Assembly: GCA_947627215.1 (NCBI GenBank)
Contig: CANQVD010000020.1
Coordinates: forward strand, 1 to 62,414
Direction of reading: 5' to 3'
DNA from: an uncultured Eisenbergiella sp.
GTDB lineage: Bacteria > Bacillota > Clostridia > Lachnospirales > Lachnospiraceae
DNA length: 62,414 nt
The notes below the pieces were generated by a model, which worked only from the letters and a program-made list of their open reading frames with translations, made no database searches and was not told the DNA's origin. This document shows positions 7,427-16,315 of the stretch, one piece after another. The position numbers and the translations under genes are program-made. Position 1 is the stretch's first letter; every line of letters begins with the position of its first letter.

Positions 7427-9469
7427 TTATTTCAGGTCCAGATCGATCTCGATGTCGCCTGCGAAGATCTTGTCTTCCTTGCCCAGCGCAGCGGGGATGA
7501 TGGTGAAGGTATTGGAGATACCGTCCTGTGCATCCTTGAAAGGCAGCTTGGAGACAGAAGACAGGGAAGCGATCGCACCGTGGGTGTCGCGGCCGTGCAT
7601 CGGGTTGGCACCAGGAGCGAAAGGCTGGCCTTTTCTGCGTCCGTCAGGGGTATTGCCGGTAGCCTTGCCATAGGTAACGTTGGAGGTGATCGTCAGGATG
7701 GAGGTGGTAGGAATGCCCTGTCTGTAGGTGTGATGCCTTCTGACAGCGGTCATGAACCTGTGCACAACGTCCTGCGCGATCTCGTCCACGCGGTCATCGT
7801 CGTTGCCATACTTCGGGAAGTCGCCGGTGGTCTTGAAGTCGACGATCACGCCGTCCTCGTCGCGGATCACTTCCACCTTCGCGTACTTGATCGCGGAAAG
7901 GGAATCGGCAACGATGGAAAGTCCGGCAACACCGGTTGCGAAGTATCTCTTGACATCCCTGTCATGCAGAGCCATCTCAGCTCTCTCATAGCAGTACTTG
8001 TCATGCATATAGTGGATGATGTTCAGGGTATTGACGTAAACGTCAGCCTGCCATTCCATCATATCGATGAATTTGCTGAACACATCGTCATAATCCAGCA
8101 CATCGCCGGTCACAGGGCGATACTTCGGGCCAACCTGCTTCTTGGTCACTTCGTCCACGCCGCCGTTCAGCGCGTACAGCAGGCACTTCGCCAGGTTCGC
8201 ACGGGCGCCGAAGAACTGCATCTCCTTACCGATAACCATGGAGGATACGCAGCAGGCAATGCCGTAGTCGTCGCCGTGAACCGGTCTCATCAGATCGTCG
8301 TTCTCATACTGGATGGAAGAGGTCTGGATGGACATCTTCGCGCAGTATTTCTTCCAGTTCTCAGGAAGTCTGGTGGACCAGAGAACCGTCAGGTTGGGCT
8401 CGGGAGAAGGCCCCAGGTTGGTCAGCGTATGCAGATAACGGAAACTCATCTTCGTTACCATCGGCCGACCATCTACGCCCATGCCGCCCAGAGACTCGGT
8501 CACCCACACGGGATCGCCGGCGAAGATCTGGTTGTACTCAGGAGTACGGGCGAACTTGATGCAGCGCAGCTTCATGATGAAGTGGTCTACGAACTCCTGG
8601 ATCTGCTCCTCGGTAAAGGTGCCGTTGGCCAGGTCTCTCTGCGCATAGATGTCAAGGAAGGTAGAGGTACGGCCCAGAGACATGGCAGCACCGTTCTGCT
8701 CCTTCACCGCGCACAGATATCCGAAATAGGTCCACTGAATGGCTTCCTGCACGTTGGCGGCGGGCTTGGAAATATCGCAGCCATAGGAGGCGGCCATGAC
8801 CTTCATCTCTTTCAGAGCCTTGATCTGCTCGGAAATCTCCTCACGAAGACGGATCACATCATCGGTCATCACGCGGCCGGTGGAAGCCTTCTGATCCTCT
8901 TTGTCCTCGATCAGTCTGTCAATACCGTACAGAGCGATACGTCTGTAGTCGCCGATGATACGGCCGCGGCCGTAAGCATCCGGCAGACCGGTGATGATGT
9001 GGGAAGAACGGCATGCTCTCATCTCCGGATTGTAAGCATCGAAGCAGCCGGCATTGTGCGTCTTCCGATGGGTGTTGAAGAACTCGGAGATCTCGGGATC
9101 TACCGTGTAGCCGTTGTCCGCGCAGGCCTTCTCCGCCATACGGATACCGCCGTAGGGCTGCAGGGAACGCTTAAAGGGCGCATCGGTCTGGAAGCCGACG
9201 ATGGTCTCCTTGCTCTTATCCAGATAGCCGGGGCCGTGGGACGTGATCGTGGAGATCACCCTGGTGTCCATATCGAGAACACCGCCGGCCTCACGCTCTT
9301 TCTTCTGCAGATCCAGCACCTGGCTCCACAGGTCCTTCGTGTTCTGTGTAGGCTTGGCGAGGAAAGCATCATCGCCTTCGTAGGGCTCGTAGTTCTTCTG
9401 GATGAAGTCGCGGACATTGACTTCTTTGTCCCACTTGTTGCCTACAAAACCTGTCCATTCTGGTCTCAT
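7427..9469 (-). CDS. pflB: Pyruvate formate-lyase body, lacking the glycyl-radical domain
   Basis: Converts pyruvate plus CoA to acetyl-CoA plus formate under anaerobiosis. At 680 residues it is about 80 shorter than E. coli PFL. The catalytic cysteine pair is present (GIACCVS, C406-C407), as are the substrate-binding segments. The chain stops just after [11 protein letters not shown], exactly where the radical domain would begin, and that domain is supplied by the gene at 6863-7105. AAGGAGG lies 8 nt before ATG 9469. The operon order is pflB, 66-aa gene, grcA, from one strong promoter. The activase gene is unusually distant (18776) on the other strand. Confidence 0.95.
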   Translation of the reverse strand: MRPEWTGFVGNKWDKEVNVRDFIQKNYEPYEGDDAFLAKPTQNTKDLWSQVLDLQKKEREAGGVLDMDTRVISTITSHGPGYLDKSKETIVGFQTDAPFKRSLQPYGGIRMAEKACADNGYTVDPEISEFFNTHRKTHNAGCFDAYNPEMRACRSSHIITGLPDAYGRGRIIGDYRRIALYGIDRLIEDKEDQKASTGRVMTDDVIRLREEISEQIKALKEMKVMAASYGCDISKPAANVQEAIQWTYFGYLCAVKEQNGAAMSLGRTSTFLDIYAQRDLANGTFTEEQIQEFVDHFIMKLRCIKFARTPEYNQIFAGDPVWVTESLGGMGVDGRPMVTKMSFRYLHTLTNLGPSPEPNLTVLWSTRLPENWKKYCAKMSIQTSSIQYENDDLMRPVHGDDYGIACCVSSMVIGKEMQFFGARANLAKCLLYALNGGVDEVTKKQVGPKYRPVTGDVLDYDDVFSKFIDMMEWQADVYVNTLNIIHYMHDKYCYERAEMALHDRDVKRYFATGVAGLSIVADSLSAIKYAKVEVIRDEDGVIVDFKTTGDFPKYGNDDDRVDEIAQDVVHRFMTAVRRHHTYRQGIPTTSILTITSNVTYGKATGNTPDGRRKGQPFAPGANPMHGRDTHGAIASLSSVSKLPFKDAQDGISNTFTIIPAALGKEDKIFAGDIEIDLDLK

Positions 9470-9505
9470 TTTGAAACGCCTCCTTGAAAAATATAGTTGA
9501 TAGTG

Positions 9506-9536
9506 ATACGGCGGAATCTAATGGGGGCCGCCGTAT
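9506..9536 (-). promoter_or_regulatory. Leader hairpin in the pflB 5' UTR
   Basis: A perfect 9-bp inverted repeat, ATACGGCGG / CCGCCGTAT with a 13-nt loop, between the promoter and the ribosome site. It could be an mRNA stabiliser or protein-binding site. There is no T-run directly after it, so it is not a simple attenuator. Confidence 0.5.
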
Positions 9537-9570
9537 TGGATGCTGAAAACCTATACAACTCTGTACGATT

Positions 9571-9599
9571 ATTATAGAATAACGGCTCTTTCAGGTCAA
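9571..9599 (-). promoter_or_regulatory. Sigma-A promoter of the pfl operon
   Basis: Leftward TTGACC (9594-9599), 17-bp spacer, perfect TATAAT (9571-9576). It predicts a leader of about 95 nt before pflB. Confidence 0.85.
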
Positions 9600-9685
9600 G
9601 TGTATGCAATGTACTTTTTTCCATACATCTTCGGGTCCGAAAAGAATCCTTTGTCTATTCTGTCGGCACATTTTGCCGGACCGAA

Positions 9686-9717
9686 GAAAAACTGGCGTAA
9701 TAAAACGATTACGCCAG
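9686..9717 (-). terminator. Terminator after the DUF1858 gene
   Basis: Leftward stem CTGGCGTAAT / ATTACGCCAG with a 6-nt loop, followed by TTTTTC, 40 bp beyond the stop codon. Confidence 0.9.
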
Positions 9718-9756
9718 CAAAAATTCCCCATATTGGATTTTTCCTGCGCGGGAACA

Positions 9757-9951
9757 TCATCCGAGCGCATTGAGCTTCTCCATCAGCTCCTCCACAGGGA
9801 TGCCGTGCACCATCGCGGCCTCCTCCAGGGACTCTCCCTGCGCGGAAGGGCAGCCCAGGCAGTGCATGCCGATCTCCATCAACACAGGCGCGGCATTGAT
9901 ATCCACCTGCAGCGCTTCTCCGATGGTCATTTCCTTCGTGAACTTCGCCAT
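9757..9951 (-). CDS. DUF1858 small redox-disulfide protein
   Basis: A 64-residue protein of the DUF1858 family, often found near or fused to hybrid-cluster and other redox proteins. Diagnostic features are TIGEALQ near the start, [19 protein letters not shown] with a CxxC at C31/C34, and a helical tail. Its biochemical role is not established, but the CxxC is conserved in the family. AGGAGG lies 7-8 nt before the ATG. It has its own promoter and terminator. Its position next to the oxygen-sensitive PFL operon fits a redox function but is not proof. Confidence 0.85.
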   Translation of the reverse strand: MAKFTKEMTIGEALQVDINAAPVLMEIGMHCLGCPSAQGESLEEAAMVHGIPVEELMEKLNALG

Positions 9952-10021
9952 TTCGCAAACCTCCTATGCTTTTCTATGATCCGGCGGCGCGCGGCCGCCA
10001 CACATTCCGGATACAGTGCAT

Positions 10022-10050
10022 AGTATAATACATTTTCCGCATTCTGACAA
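10022..10050 (-). promoter_or_regulatory. Sigma-A promoter of the DUF1858 gene
   Basis: TTGTCA (10045-10050), 17-bp spacer, TATACT (10022-10027), read leftward. The short leader contains a GC hairpin (GGCGGC / GCCGCC at 9982-9998). Confidence 0.75.
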
Positions 10051-10085
10051 CCTGTGGGAAAAAATTTACTCCGCTAATGCGGTAT

Positions 10086-12944
10086 TTACCGGCAGACCGG
10101 GCGCACCAGCATGTCCCATATTTCAGGGCCGATCTCCTGCTCCGGGCAGAACCGCTCCGAATCCATATAGCGGTATATGGCCGCAAGCAGCGCCCGGGCT
10201 TCAGGATACTGCTGCAGATCCTGCAGGCCGAAGGAGGAGAACAGCAGTCTGCCGTTTCCGCACCGGCATTCCAGGAGCTGAGCCATGGGCCGCAGAAACG
10301 CATAGCTGTCCATCTCCGTGACGATGGCCTCATACCGTTCCGGCAGGATCACGGCCCGCTGCACCGCCATGGGCCACCACTGCCAGTTCGTGTGGAATTC
10401 CGTGGGGAAAGCCGCAAAAAGCGGGTGTTTTTCATCGATCAACTGTCCCATGCCGCCCTCCTGAGAGGGGAACGTCCCGACGGACCAGAAATCTGTGGTG
10501 AACTGGGCCTGGATGGACTGCGGCAGGGCTTCCTTCACGGAAGGCGGCGCGAGATAGACTTTGCCGCCCTTTTGCAGCACCTCCTTCGCCGTTTCATCCA
10601 GATACGCCGTCTCATAGACATCCGCGGGACATGACGGCTCCGCGGCCAGGTACACCCAGAGCGGATAGCAATTGACGCATTCGCCGAGCCGCACCGTCAG
10701 CTCCAGGCGGACCGGAACCGCCGCTGATCCCGGCGCAAGTTCATCCAGCGCGGTCTCCAGCGTCCCGGCGTCGGTCAGCCGTCCTGCCGGGCATTTCACG
10801 AAAGGGAGCCGTCCGGAGGCCGCGATGCGGCCCGCCTCCGTTTTCGCTCCGCCATCAGAGGGCATCCAAAGCGTCCATTCCGGCTGACCGGCGAGCTCTT
10901 CTTTCCCGAAGTTGGCGATCTTCAAACAGGCGCGCAGCGTCTCCGTATTTTCCCAGGTGTATTTGGGGAGCAGCACCAGCGGCAGCCGGTCCCGGAAAAA
11001 GCGCCGGAACCGTTCCGGGTCCGCGAAGGAATAGGGCTTCGGCTTCAGATGGGAATCCATCATGCCCACCAGCGCCGTTCCCTGTCCCGGGAAGTCCTGC
11101 AGTCCCAGCAGAGAAAGCCCTGACATCGTCCCGGTGCGCATGGCCGCCTCCGATTCCTCCCGATAGCCAATGAGGGAAAGCTCACCGGTGGCCTCCACAT
11201 ACCGTTTCCAGACCGGCTCCATGCCGCGCTCCCGCACCCGGTCCCGCACCAGCCGCAGGTTCGCCGGGTCGGATATGCCCTGAAAATCCTCCAACTGGGC
11301 GAAATCCGGCAGGATCTCGAACTGTCCCACCTCAAAGCCGAATACCGGCCTGGGGGATACTTCCCGGATCCGCGCCATGGCCCTGCCAAAATCCGTCTCC
11401 GCGTTCGGATAACTGCGGTTGATATAGCCGTTCATGCCGTCATAGGTCCCCCGCAGATCCTCCTCATAGTATCGGAAGGAGGAATAAAAATCATTCTCCG
11501 CGTCACAGCCGATGGCGCCGTAATGCCCGTTGGAGGAATCGGAATACAGCCGGGTGGGGTCTGTTTCCTTCGCCAGCCGCAGCAGTTGACGCATCCTCTC
11601 ATGTCCCTTTTCGCCCGCCTGCAGCTCATTGCCGAAGGTCAGCATCACGAAGGACGGATGGTTCGCCAGCATCCCCAGCACACAGAGAAGCTCCGTCCTG
11701 TAGCAGGCAAAGCTTTCGTCCGATTCAAAGGCGTCCCTGGGATTCCAGTGGGAAAGCTCCGGCTGCATCAGCATCCCCATCCGGTCCGCCGCCGCAAAAG
11801 CGGCCTCCGGCGGGCAGTGGGAATGGAACCGCATGCAGTTCACGCCGTAAGAGCGATACCGCCCCAGGATATCCAGCCACGCCTCCACGGCCATGGGCGG
11901 ATGGCCCGTCTCCGGGAACACGGCGCAGTTTGCCTCACCCCGCAGGAAAAAGACCCGCCCGTTGACGGCGAGCCGGCCTTCGCCGTTGTCCCCGAAATCC
12001 CGGACGCCGAAGGTCACGGTTTTTTCATCCGTCAAAAGAAACGCCGCCTCACGGGCTTCCCATTTTCCGTCCGCCTCCGTCGGACCGCTCTCCCGGCCCG
12101 CGCCTTCACCGGGCGCGTGCTCCCCCTCATACAGAGAAACCGTCAGTTCATACAGATTTCCTTCCTCCAGATCCCACCGACGCACGTCCTCCCGCAGCGC
12201 CAGTCCGGGAAACGCCAGCTCCGTCTCGCCGGGGCCGTCCGTACAGGCCGCCCCGCATACATCCTCCCGCAGCGCATCGCTGCGGATCCGCAGAATGCCG
12301 CTCCAGGGCCTGTCCGCGCAGATTCGGACCTTTACCGTCACCGTGCCGCCCATGGGCAGCACCCGGATATCCCGCAGGAAAACCGGATTTTCCGTCCGCA
12401 GGCGCAGATAACCCACCGCACCATTCCAGTTGGTCTGCGTCTCGTCGGTGGCCGCCGAAGAAAACACGATGGCATCATGGGGCAGACCGGGATAGCTGTT
12501 GTCCGAAACCAGCGTCAGTTCACTGTCCTCCCGCAGCCGCCCTGTCACCTCAAAAACGTGCGGCGTGCTCAGAGAGGCCTCCGTATCGTGCGGCACCTCC
12601 TGCCCGTCCACGAAAAGCCGCAGCACCCTGGCCCGTTCCGCCTCCAGGAAGATCCGCTTCCCCGCCGCGGCCTCTTTTTTCAGCGCCTCCCTGACGTCCG
12701 GCTCCAGCCGCTTCGTCAGCCGGGCCGGTCCCTCATACGTATGCTTTCGCGTAAAACGGGTGGCGATCACATCGGAGTGAAAGATCTCGTCCAGCTTTTC
12801 CAGATCGGTATCCGGATGCCACTGATTCGGTCTCGCGTCCCGATGCCCGATCCCGTTCTCATCCAGCGTCCCCGGCAGAACCATGGGATACCGCCTGCCG
12901 TCCCCGATATCCGCTTCCCATACGCCCTGTAAAGAAATATCCAC
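10086..12944 (-). CDS. GH2-family glycoside hydrolase
   Basis: A 952-residue exo-glycosidase of clan GH-A with the GH2 order: N-terminal sugar-binding jelly-roll (residues about 1-210), Ig-like domain (about 210-340), TIM barrel (about 340-640) and a long C-terminal extension. Likely acid/base is E440 in TFGNELQ; likely nucleophile is E538 in FGFEVGQF. There is no signal peptide, so it acts in the cytoplasm on imported oligosaccharides. Substrate is uncertain (beta-galactoside or beta-glucuronide are possible). The start is GTG 12944, chosen for AAAGGAGG 5-6 nt upstream. It is the last gene of the GH35-DUF5107-GH2 operon. Confidence 0.85.
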   Translation of the reverse strand: MDISLQGVWEADIGDGRRYPMVLPGTLDENGIGHRDARPNQWHPDTDLEKLDEIFHSDVIATRFTRKHTYEGPARLTKRLEPDVREALKKEAAAGKRIFLEAERARVLRLFVDGQEVPHDTEASLSTPHVFEVTGRLREDSELTLVSDNSYPGLPHDAIVFSSAATDETQTNWNGAVGYLRLRTENPVFLRDIRVLPMGGTVTVKVRICADRPWSGILRIRSDALREDVCGAACTDGPGETELAFPGLALREDVRRWDLEEGNLYELTVSLYEGEHAPGEGAGRESGPTEADGKWEAREAAFLLTDEKTVTFGVRDFGDNGEGRLAVNGRVFFLRGEANCAVFPETGHPPMAVEAWLDILGRYRSYGVNCMRFHSHCPPEAAFAAADRMGMLMQPELSHWNPRDAFESDESFACYRTELLCVLGMLANHPSFVMLTFGNELQAGEKGHERMRQLLRLAKETDPTRLYSDSSNGHYGAIGCDAENDFYSSFRYYEEDLRGTYDGMNGYINRSYPNAETDFGRAMARIREVSPRPVFGFEVGQFEILPDFAQLEDFQGISDPANLRLVRDRVRERGMEPVWKRYVEATGELSLIGYREESEAAMRTGTMSGLSLLGLQDFPGQGTALVGMMDSHLKPKPYSFADPERFRRFFRDRLPLVLLPKYTWENTETLRACLKIANFGKEELAGQPEWTLWMPSDGGAKTEAGRIAASGRLPFVKCPAGRLTDAGTLETALDELAPGSAAVPVRLELTVRLGECVNCYPLWVYLAAEPSCPADVYETAYLDETAKEVLQKGGKVYLAPPSVKEALPQSIQAQFTTDFWSVGTFPSQEGGMGQLIDEKHPLFAAFPTEFHTNWQWWPMAVQRAVILPERYEAIVTEMDSYAFLRPMAQLLECRCGNGRLLFSSFGLQDLQQYPEARALLAAIYRYMDSERFCPEQEIGPEIWDMLVRPVCR

Positions 12945-12994
12945 GCCTTCCTCCTTTTTCCGCGTCCATCGCGCCGCCTGTCCGCGCCGCCTCT

Positions 12995-15900
12995 CTAGCC
13001 CCGCTTCAGGGAATCCATATACACCCGGCACATCATGTGGGACGGCTCGCACTTCACCGCCTCCCGCAAAAATCCCGCCGCCTTTTCGGTGTCGCCCAGC
13101 CCGATATTGCCCAGCGCCATCAGATAATAGCAGTGGGCCCGGTTTCTGGCCGTGTAATCCTCATCGAAGATCAGAAATTCCGGCAGGGACACCGCGAAAT
13201 ATTCGATTTTTACCTGATCCTCCAGATGCCGCTCCCCGTAATCGATGAGGCGGTAAAACCGGGCGCGGGCCTGCCGCACCCTCCCCAGTTTCAGGTATGC
13301 GAGACCCTGATAGAGGATCATGTCGGCGGGCTGATCGTTGTAGTACATGGCTCCGGCGGGCTCGTCCGTGCCGACGGTGGCCGTCTCGAAGCATTCCAAC
13401 GCCTCCTGCGCGCGGCCCTGTCCCTCCAGCGCCAGGCCAAGGTGATAATACAGATGATTGTCCCTGGTGCCTTCCAGCTTGCCTTCGCCCAGATTTTCCG
13501 GATAGACCAGCGCCTGCCGCAGCAGAGCCTCCGCCTTTCTGAAATCCTTTTCCCGCAGGGCCTGCTTCGCCAGCTCCAGCAGGGCCAGCGTGTACTGCGC
13601 GGTGATCTTTCCTTCTCCGCCCTCCCACGGGTGGAATTTCCTTCCCATGATGCAGTCATAGGCTTTCTGATGATCCCCGCAGAGGTTCACCAGCGTGATG
13701 TACTCGATATAGAGGTCATCCCGGCTGCCGACGAGTTCCGGATGGGCCTCATGATCCGCCAGCCGTTCTTCAAAGCTCCAGCCCAGCTTTTTGTGAAGCT
13801 GATCCCGTTCCAGGAAAATGCGGGCGTCCGAAGGGTCCAGTTCGAAAGCCCTCTCCATGGCCGCCGCCGCCTTTTCGGGGGCCCCGCATTTGTTATAGTA
13901 GATCAGAGAGAGATTGCGCCAGACGGTAGGGAAAGCGGCATCCACCTCCGCGGAGGCCTCCCAGAGCGCCAGCGATTCCTCCCACTGCTGTCTGTCATAA
14001 AACAGATTGCCCAGATAGTAGCCCGCCTTCGCGGCGCATCCCCGCCTAACGGCAAAGCGCAGCACGGCGATATCCTCCAGCTTGTTGGGAAAGCAGTAAT
14101 CGGACGGCGCTTCCTCCGCCCGGCGCAGCAGCCCGGAGACGTCCTCTCCCAGCCTGCCCCGGTAATACGCCTCATAATAGAGGAGCATCGGATGAACCTT
14201 CGTGCAGGAACGCAGCATGCCCACGGCCTCCGGATACGCGCCGAACTCCGCATAGTCCCTGGCTGTCATCAGATAATTGTCCGCAAAGTCCCTCATTTTC
14301 CGGTTCAGGGCGGCGCGCAGGGACGCTGCCCCTCCCGCGCCGGTGGCGGACGTTTCCGCCCCGCCCTGCGCCAGCAGCACTTCCTCATTGTCGGACACGA
14401 AATCGAAGGGATCCAGCTTCAGGTTATCCGCGATGCAGGCAAGCGCCTCATCCGTGCGGCCCATTTTGCGCAGCAGATACGCCTTCAGCCCCCTGGCCCT
14501 GACGTTGTGTGCGTTTTTCACCAGCGCTCTTTCCGCAAAATCATATGCCTGCGCATACCTGCCGGACCGGCAGGCCAGCGCCGCCAGATAATAAAAGCTC
14601 ATCTCCTGCTGCTCGCTGCTCCAGACCGCCTTATAAAACGCGTCGAAAGCCTCCTGTTCCCGCCCCTGATAAAACAGGTCCAGCCCCAGCAGATAATAGC
14701 TCTCGCTGTTATAGGGATTGGGATTTTTCCAGGTCAGGCGTTCCAGCGCCTTCCGGAAATAGGGCTCCGCTTTCGCGAACTGTCCCCGCCGCAGAAGCAG
14801 CTCCCCATAGGCATTGTTGATGCGGATATCGCCGGGATCCCGCTTCAGCCCCTCCAGATAATAAGGATCCGGCTGATAGGTGGCGTGCCGGTACTGTTCG
14901 ATATGTTGACCGGTGAGATACAGCTCCTCATTGGTCATGATCCGTTCCGGCTCCTCGGCCGCCTGCGCGGGACGGGGCATTCGGGGGATCTCAGGCGGAT
15001 CGGGGCGGTATTCCACCAGGCATTCGCCCTCCGACCACACCGACAGACAAAGCTCCTCCTCCGCCGCAGCTCCCGCCGGGACCTTCGCGTCATAAATATC
15101 CACGGGAGAAAGCTTCGCCCGCTCCTGCAGAAGCGTTTTCTCCCCGGCGGTCAGCAGAATCCGCGCATTTTCATAAAGGGAGGTGGCATATACGATCACG
15201 CGGGCCACCCCGTCCTCCAGGGAAAGATGCACCGCCGCCTGCGCGGTGGCATTTTTCACCTGCCCCAGCGCCTTATAGGGCATGAAATACTGAGTAAAGG
15301 TTTTTTCCTCAAAGGGCTTCAGCCAGGAGAAATCCGGCTGATTGTCCGTAAACATGCCCGTCATCAGCTCGATATAGGGGCCGTCCTCGTCCGTCAGGTT
15401 CCGGTCCCAGGCCTTCCCGAAATCCCCGCAGCCCCAGGTCCACTGCTTTTTGCCTGGCGAAATATGATGGTCCGCCACATGGAGCACGCCCGCGCCCACG
15501 CCGTAATCGTAGCCGCCCACGAAATCATATTCGGATTTTTCCGCCATATAGGAGGTGGGCACCGGAATGTTTTTATACCGGGAAATGTCCACGCCCTCGC
15601 TGTAATCCTTTTTATAATATACCCCGGTGGCGATGGGGAACCGGGACACGTCCCGTTTTCCGTGATCCATCACCGCATGTACGTCGGGCGGAAAAACGGA
15701 CTGGGTATTGTCGTTGACCGCCACCGCCGGATTGGCCCACCAGAGAAATGTCTGGGGCAGGCTGGTGCGGTTGTAGAGCTGTCCCGTGATCTCGATATAG
15801 GCCTTTCCCGGATACAGCGCGATTTTCATCAGCCCCTTGGTGCCGTACATCTGGTCCACGTCATGCAGCAGCACGCAGCAGCTCCCGTCCGGATTTTCCG

Positions 15901-16315
15901 ACAGCAGCCAGTCCACCGGCAAAAACGTGGTGGGCCGGTGATGCTGGGGCCAGTTGAACTCGATGCCGCCGGAGATCCAGGGACCGGTAAGCCCCACCAG
16001 CGCCGGCTTGATCACCCGGTTGTAATAGACGAAATCGTAACCGTTCGTCTTGTCATACGCCCGCTGGATCCTGCCGCCCAGTTGGGGCAGCACCATGACG
16101 CGGAGGTACTCGTTCTCCAGAAAAACGGCCTCATACTCCTTATCCGTTTTCACATCGCTGATTTTTTCCACCGTAGGATAGGGATACACCTTGCCGCTGC
16201 TTCCCTGATAGACCCGCTTATCCAGAAAAATGGGATTCTTTTCCGCCTCCCCGATCTCATAGGTGGGGATTATGACCTTTTCCGCCCAGACCTTTGCCCG
16301 CTCCATTCCGCTCAT
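12995..16315 (-). CDS. DUF5107 protein with C-terminal TPR repeats
   Basis: A 1106-residue cytoplasmic protein. Residues 1-440 form the DUF5107 region, with a beta-rich fold like aldose-1-epimerase or GH supersandwich domains (VMVLPQLGGRIQRAYDKTNGY, GGIEFNWPQHH). Residues about 470-1100 are a long run of tetratricopeptide-like helices (YLLGLDLFYQGREQEAFDAF and similar). DUF5107 proteins occur in carbohydrate loci and may bind or process sugars, but no reaction is established. Translation is coupled to the GH35 gene through an ATGA overlap. GH2 begins 50 bp after its stop. Confidence 0.85.
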   Translation of the reverse strand: MSGMERAKVWAEKVIIPTYEIGEAEKNPIFLDKRVYQGSSGKVYPYPTVEKISDVKTDKEYEAVFLENEYLRVMVLPQLGGRIQRAYDKTNGYDFVYYNRVIKPALVGLTGPWISGGIEFNWPQHHRPTTFLPVDWLLSENPDGSCCVLLHDVDQMYGTKGLMKIALYPGKAYIEITGQLYNRTSLPQTFLWWANPAVAVNDNTQSVFPPDVHAVMDHGKRDVSRFPIATGVYYKKDYSEGVDISRYKNIPVPTSYMAEKSEYDFVGGYDYGVGAGVLHVADHHISPGKKQWTWGCGDFGKAWDRNLTDEDGPYIELMTGMFTDNQPDFSWLKPFEEKTFTQYFMPYKALGQVKNATAQAAVHLSLEDGVARVIVYATSLYENARILLTAGEKTLLQERAKLSPVDIYDAKVPAGAAAEEELCLSVWSEGECLVEYRPDPPEIPRMPRPAQAAEEPERIMTNEELYLTGQHIEQYRHATYQPDPYYLEGLKRDPGDIRINNAYGELLLRRGQFAKAEPYFRKALERLTWKNPNPYNSESYYLLGLDLFYQGREQEAFDAFYKAVWSSEQQEMSFYYLAALACRSGRYAQAYDFAERALVKNAHNVRARGLKAYLLRKMGRTDEALACIADNLKLDPFDFVSDNEEVLLAQGGAETSATGAGGAASLRAALNRKMRDFADNYLMTARDYAEFGAYPEAVGMLRSCTKVHPMLLYYEAYYRGRLGEDVSGLLRRAEEAPSDYCFPNKLEDIAVLRFAVRRGCAAKAGYYLGNLFYDRQQWEESLALWEASAEVDAAFPTVWRNLSLIYYNKCGAPEKAAAAMERAFELDPSDARIFLERDQLHKKLGWSFEERLADHEAHPELVGSRDDLYIEYITLVNLCGDHQKAYDCIMGRKFHPWEGGEGKITAQYTLALLELAKQALREKDFRKAEALLRQALVYPENLGEGKLEGTRDNHLYYHLGLALEGQGRAQEALECFETATVGTDEPAGAMYYNDQPADMILYQGLAYLKLGRVRQARARFYRLIDYGERHLEDQVKIEYFAVSLPEFLIFDEDYTARNRAHCYYLMALGNIGLGDTEKAAGFLREAVKCEPSHMMCRVYMDSLKRG

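Noticed and set aside
7427-9469. pflB as a frameshifted or truncated pseudogene
   Set aside because: The stop is at the natural domain boundary, the missing domain is an intact separate gene with its own ribosome site, and another gene lies between them.
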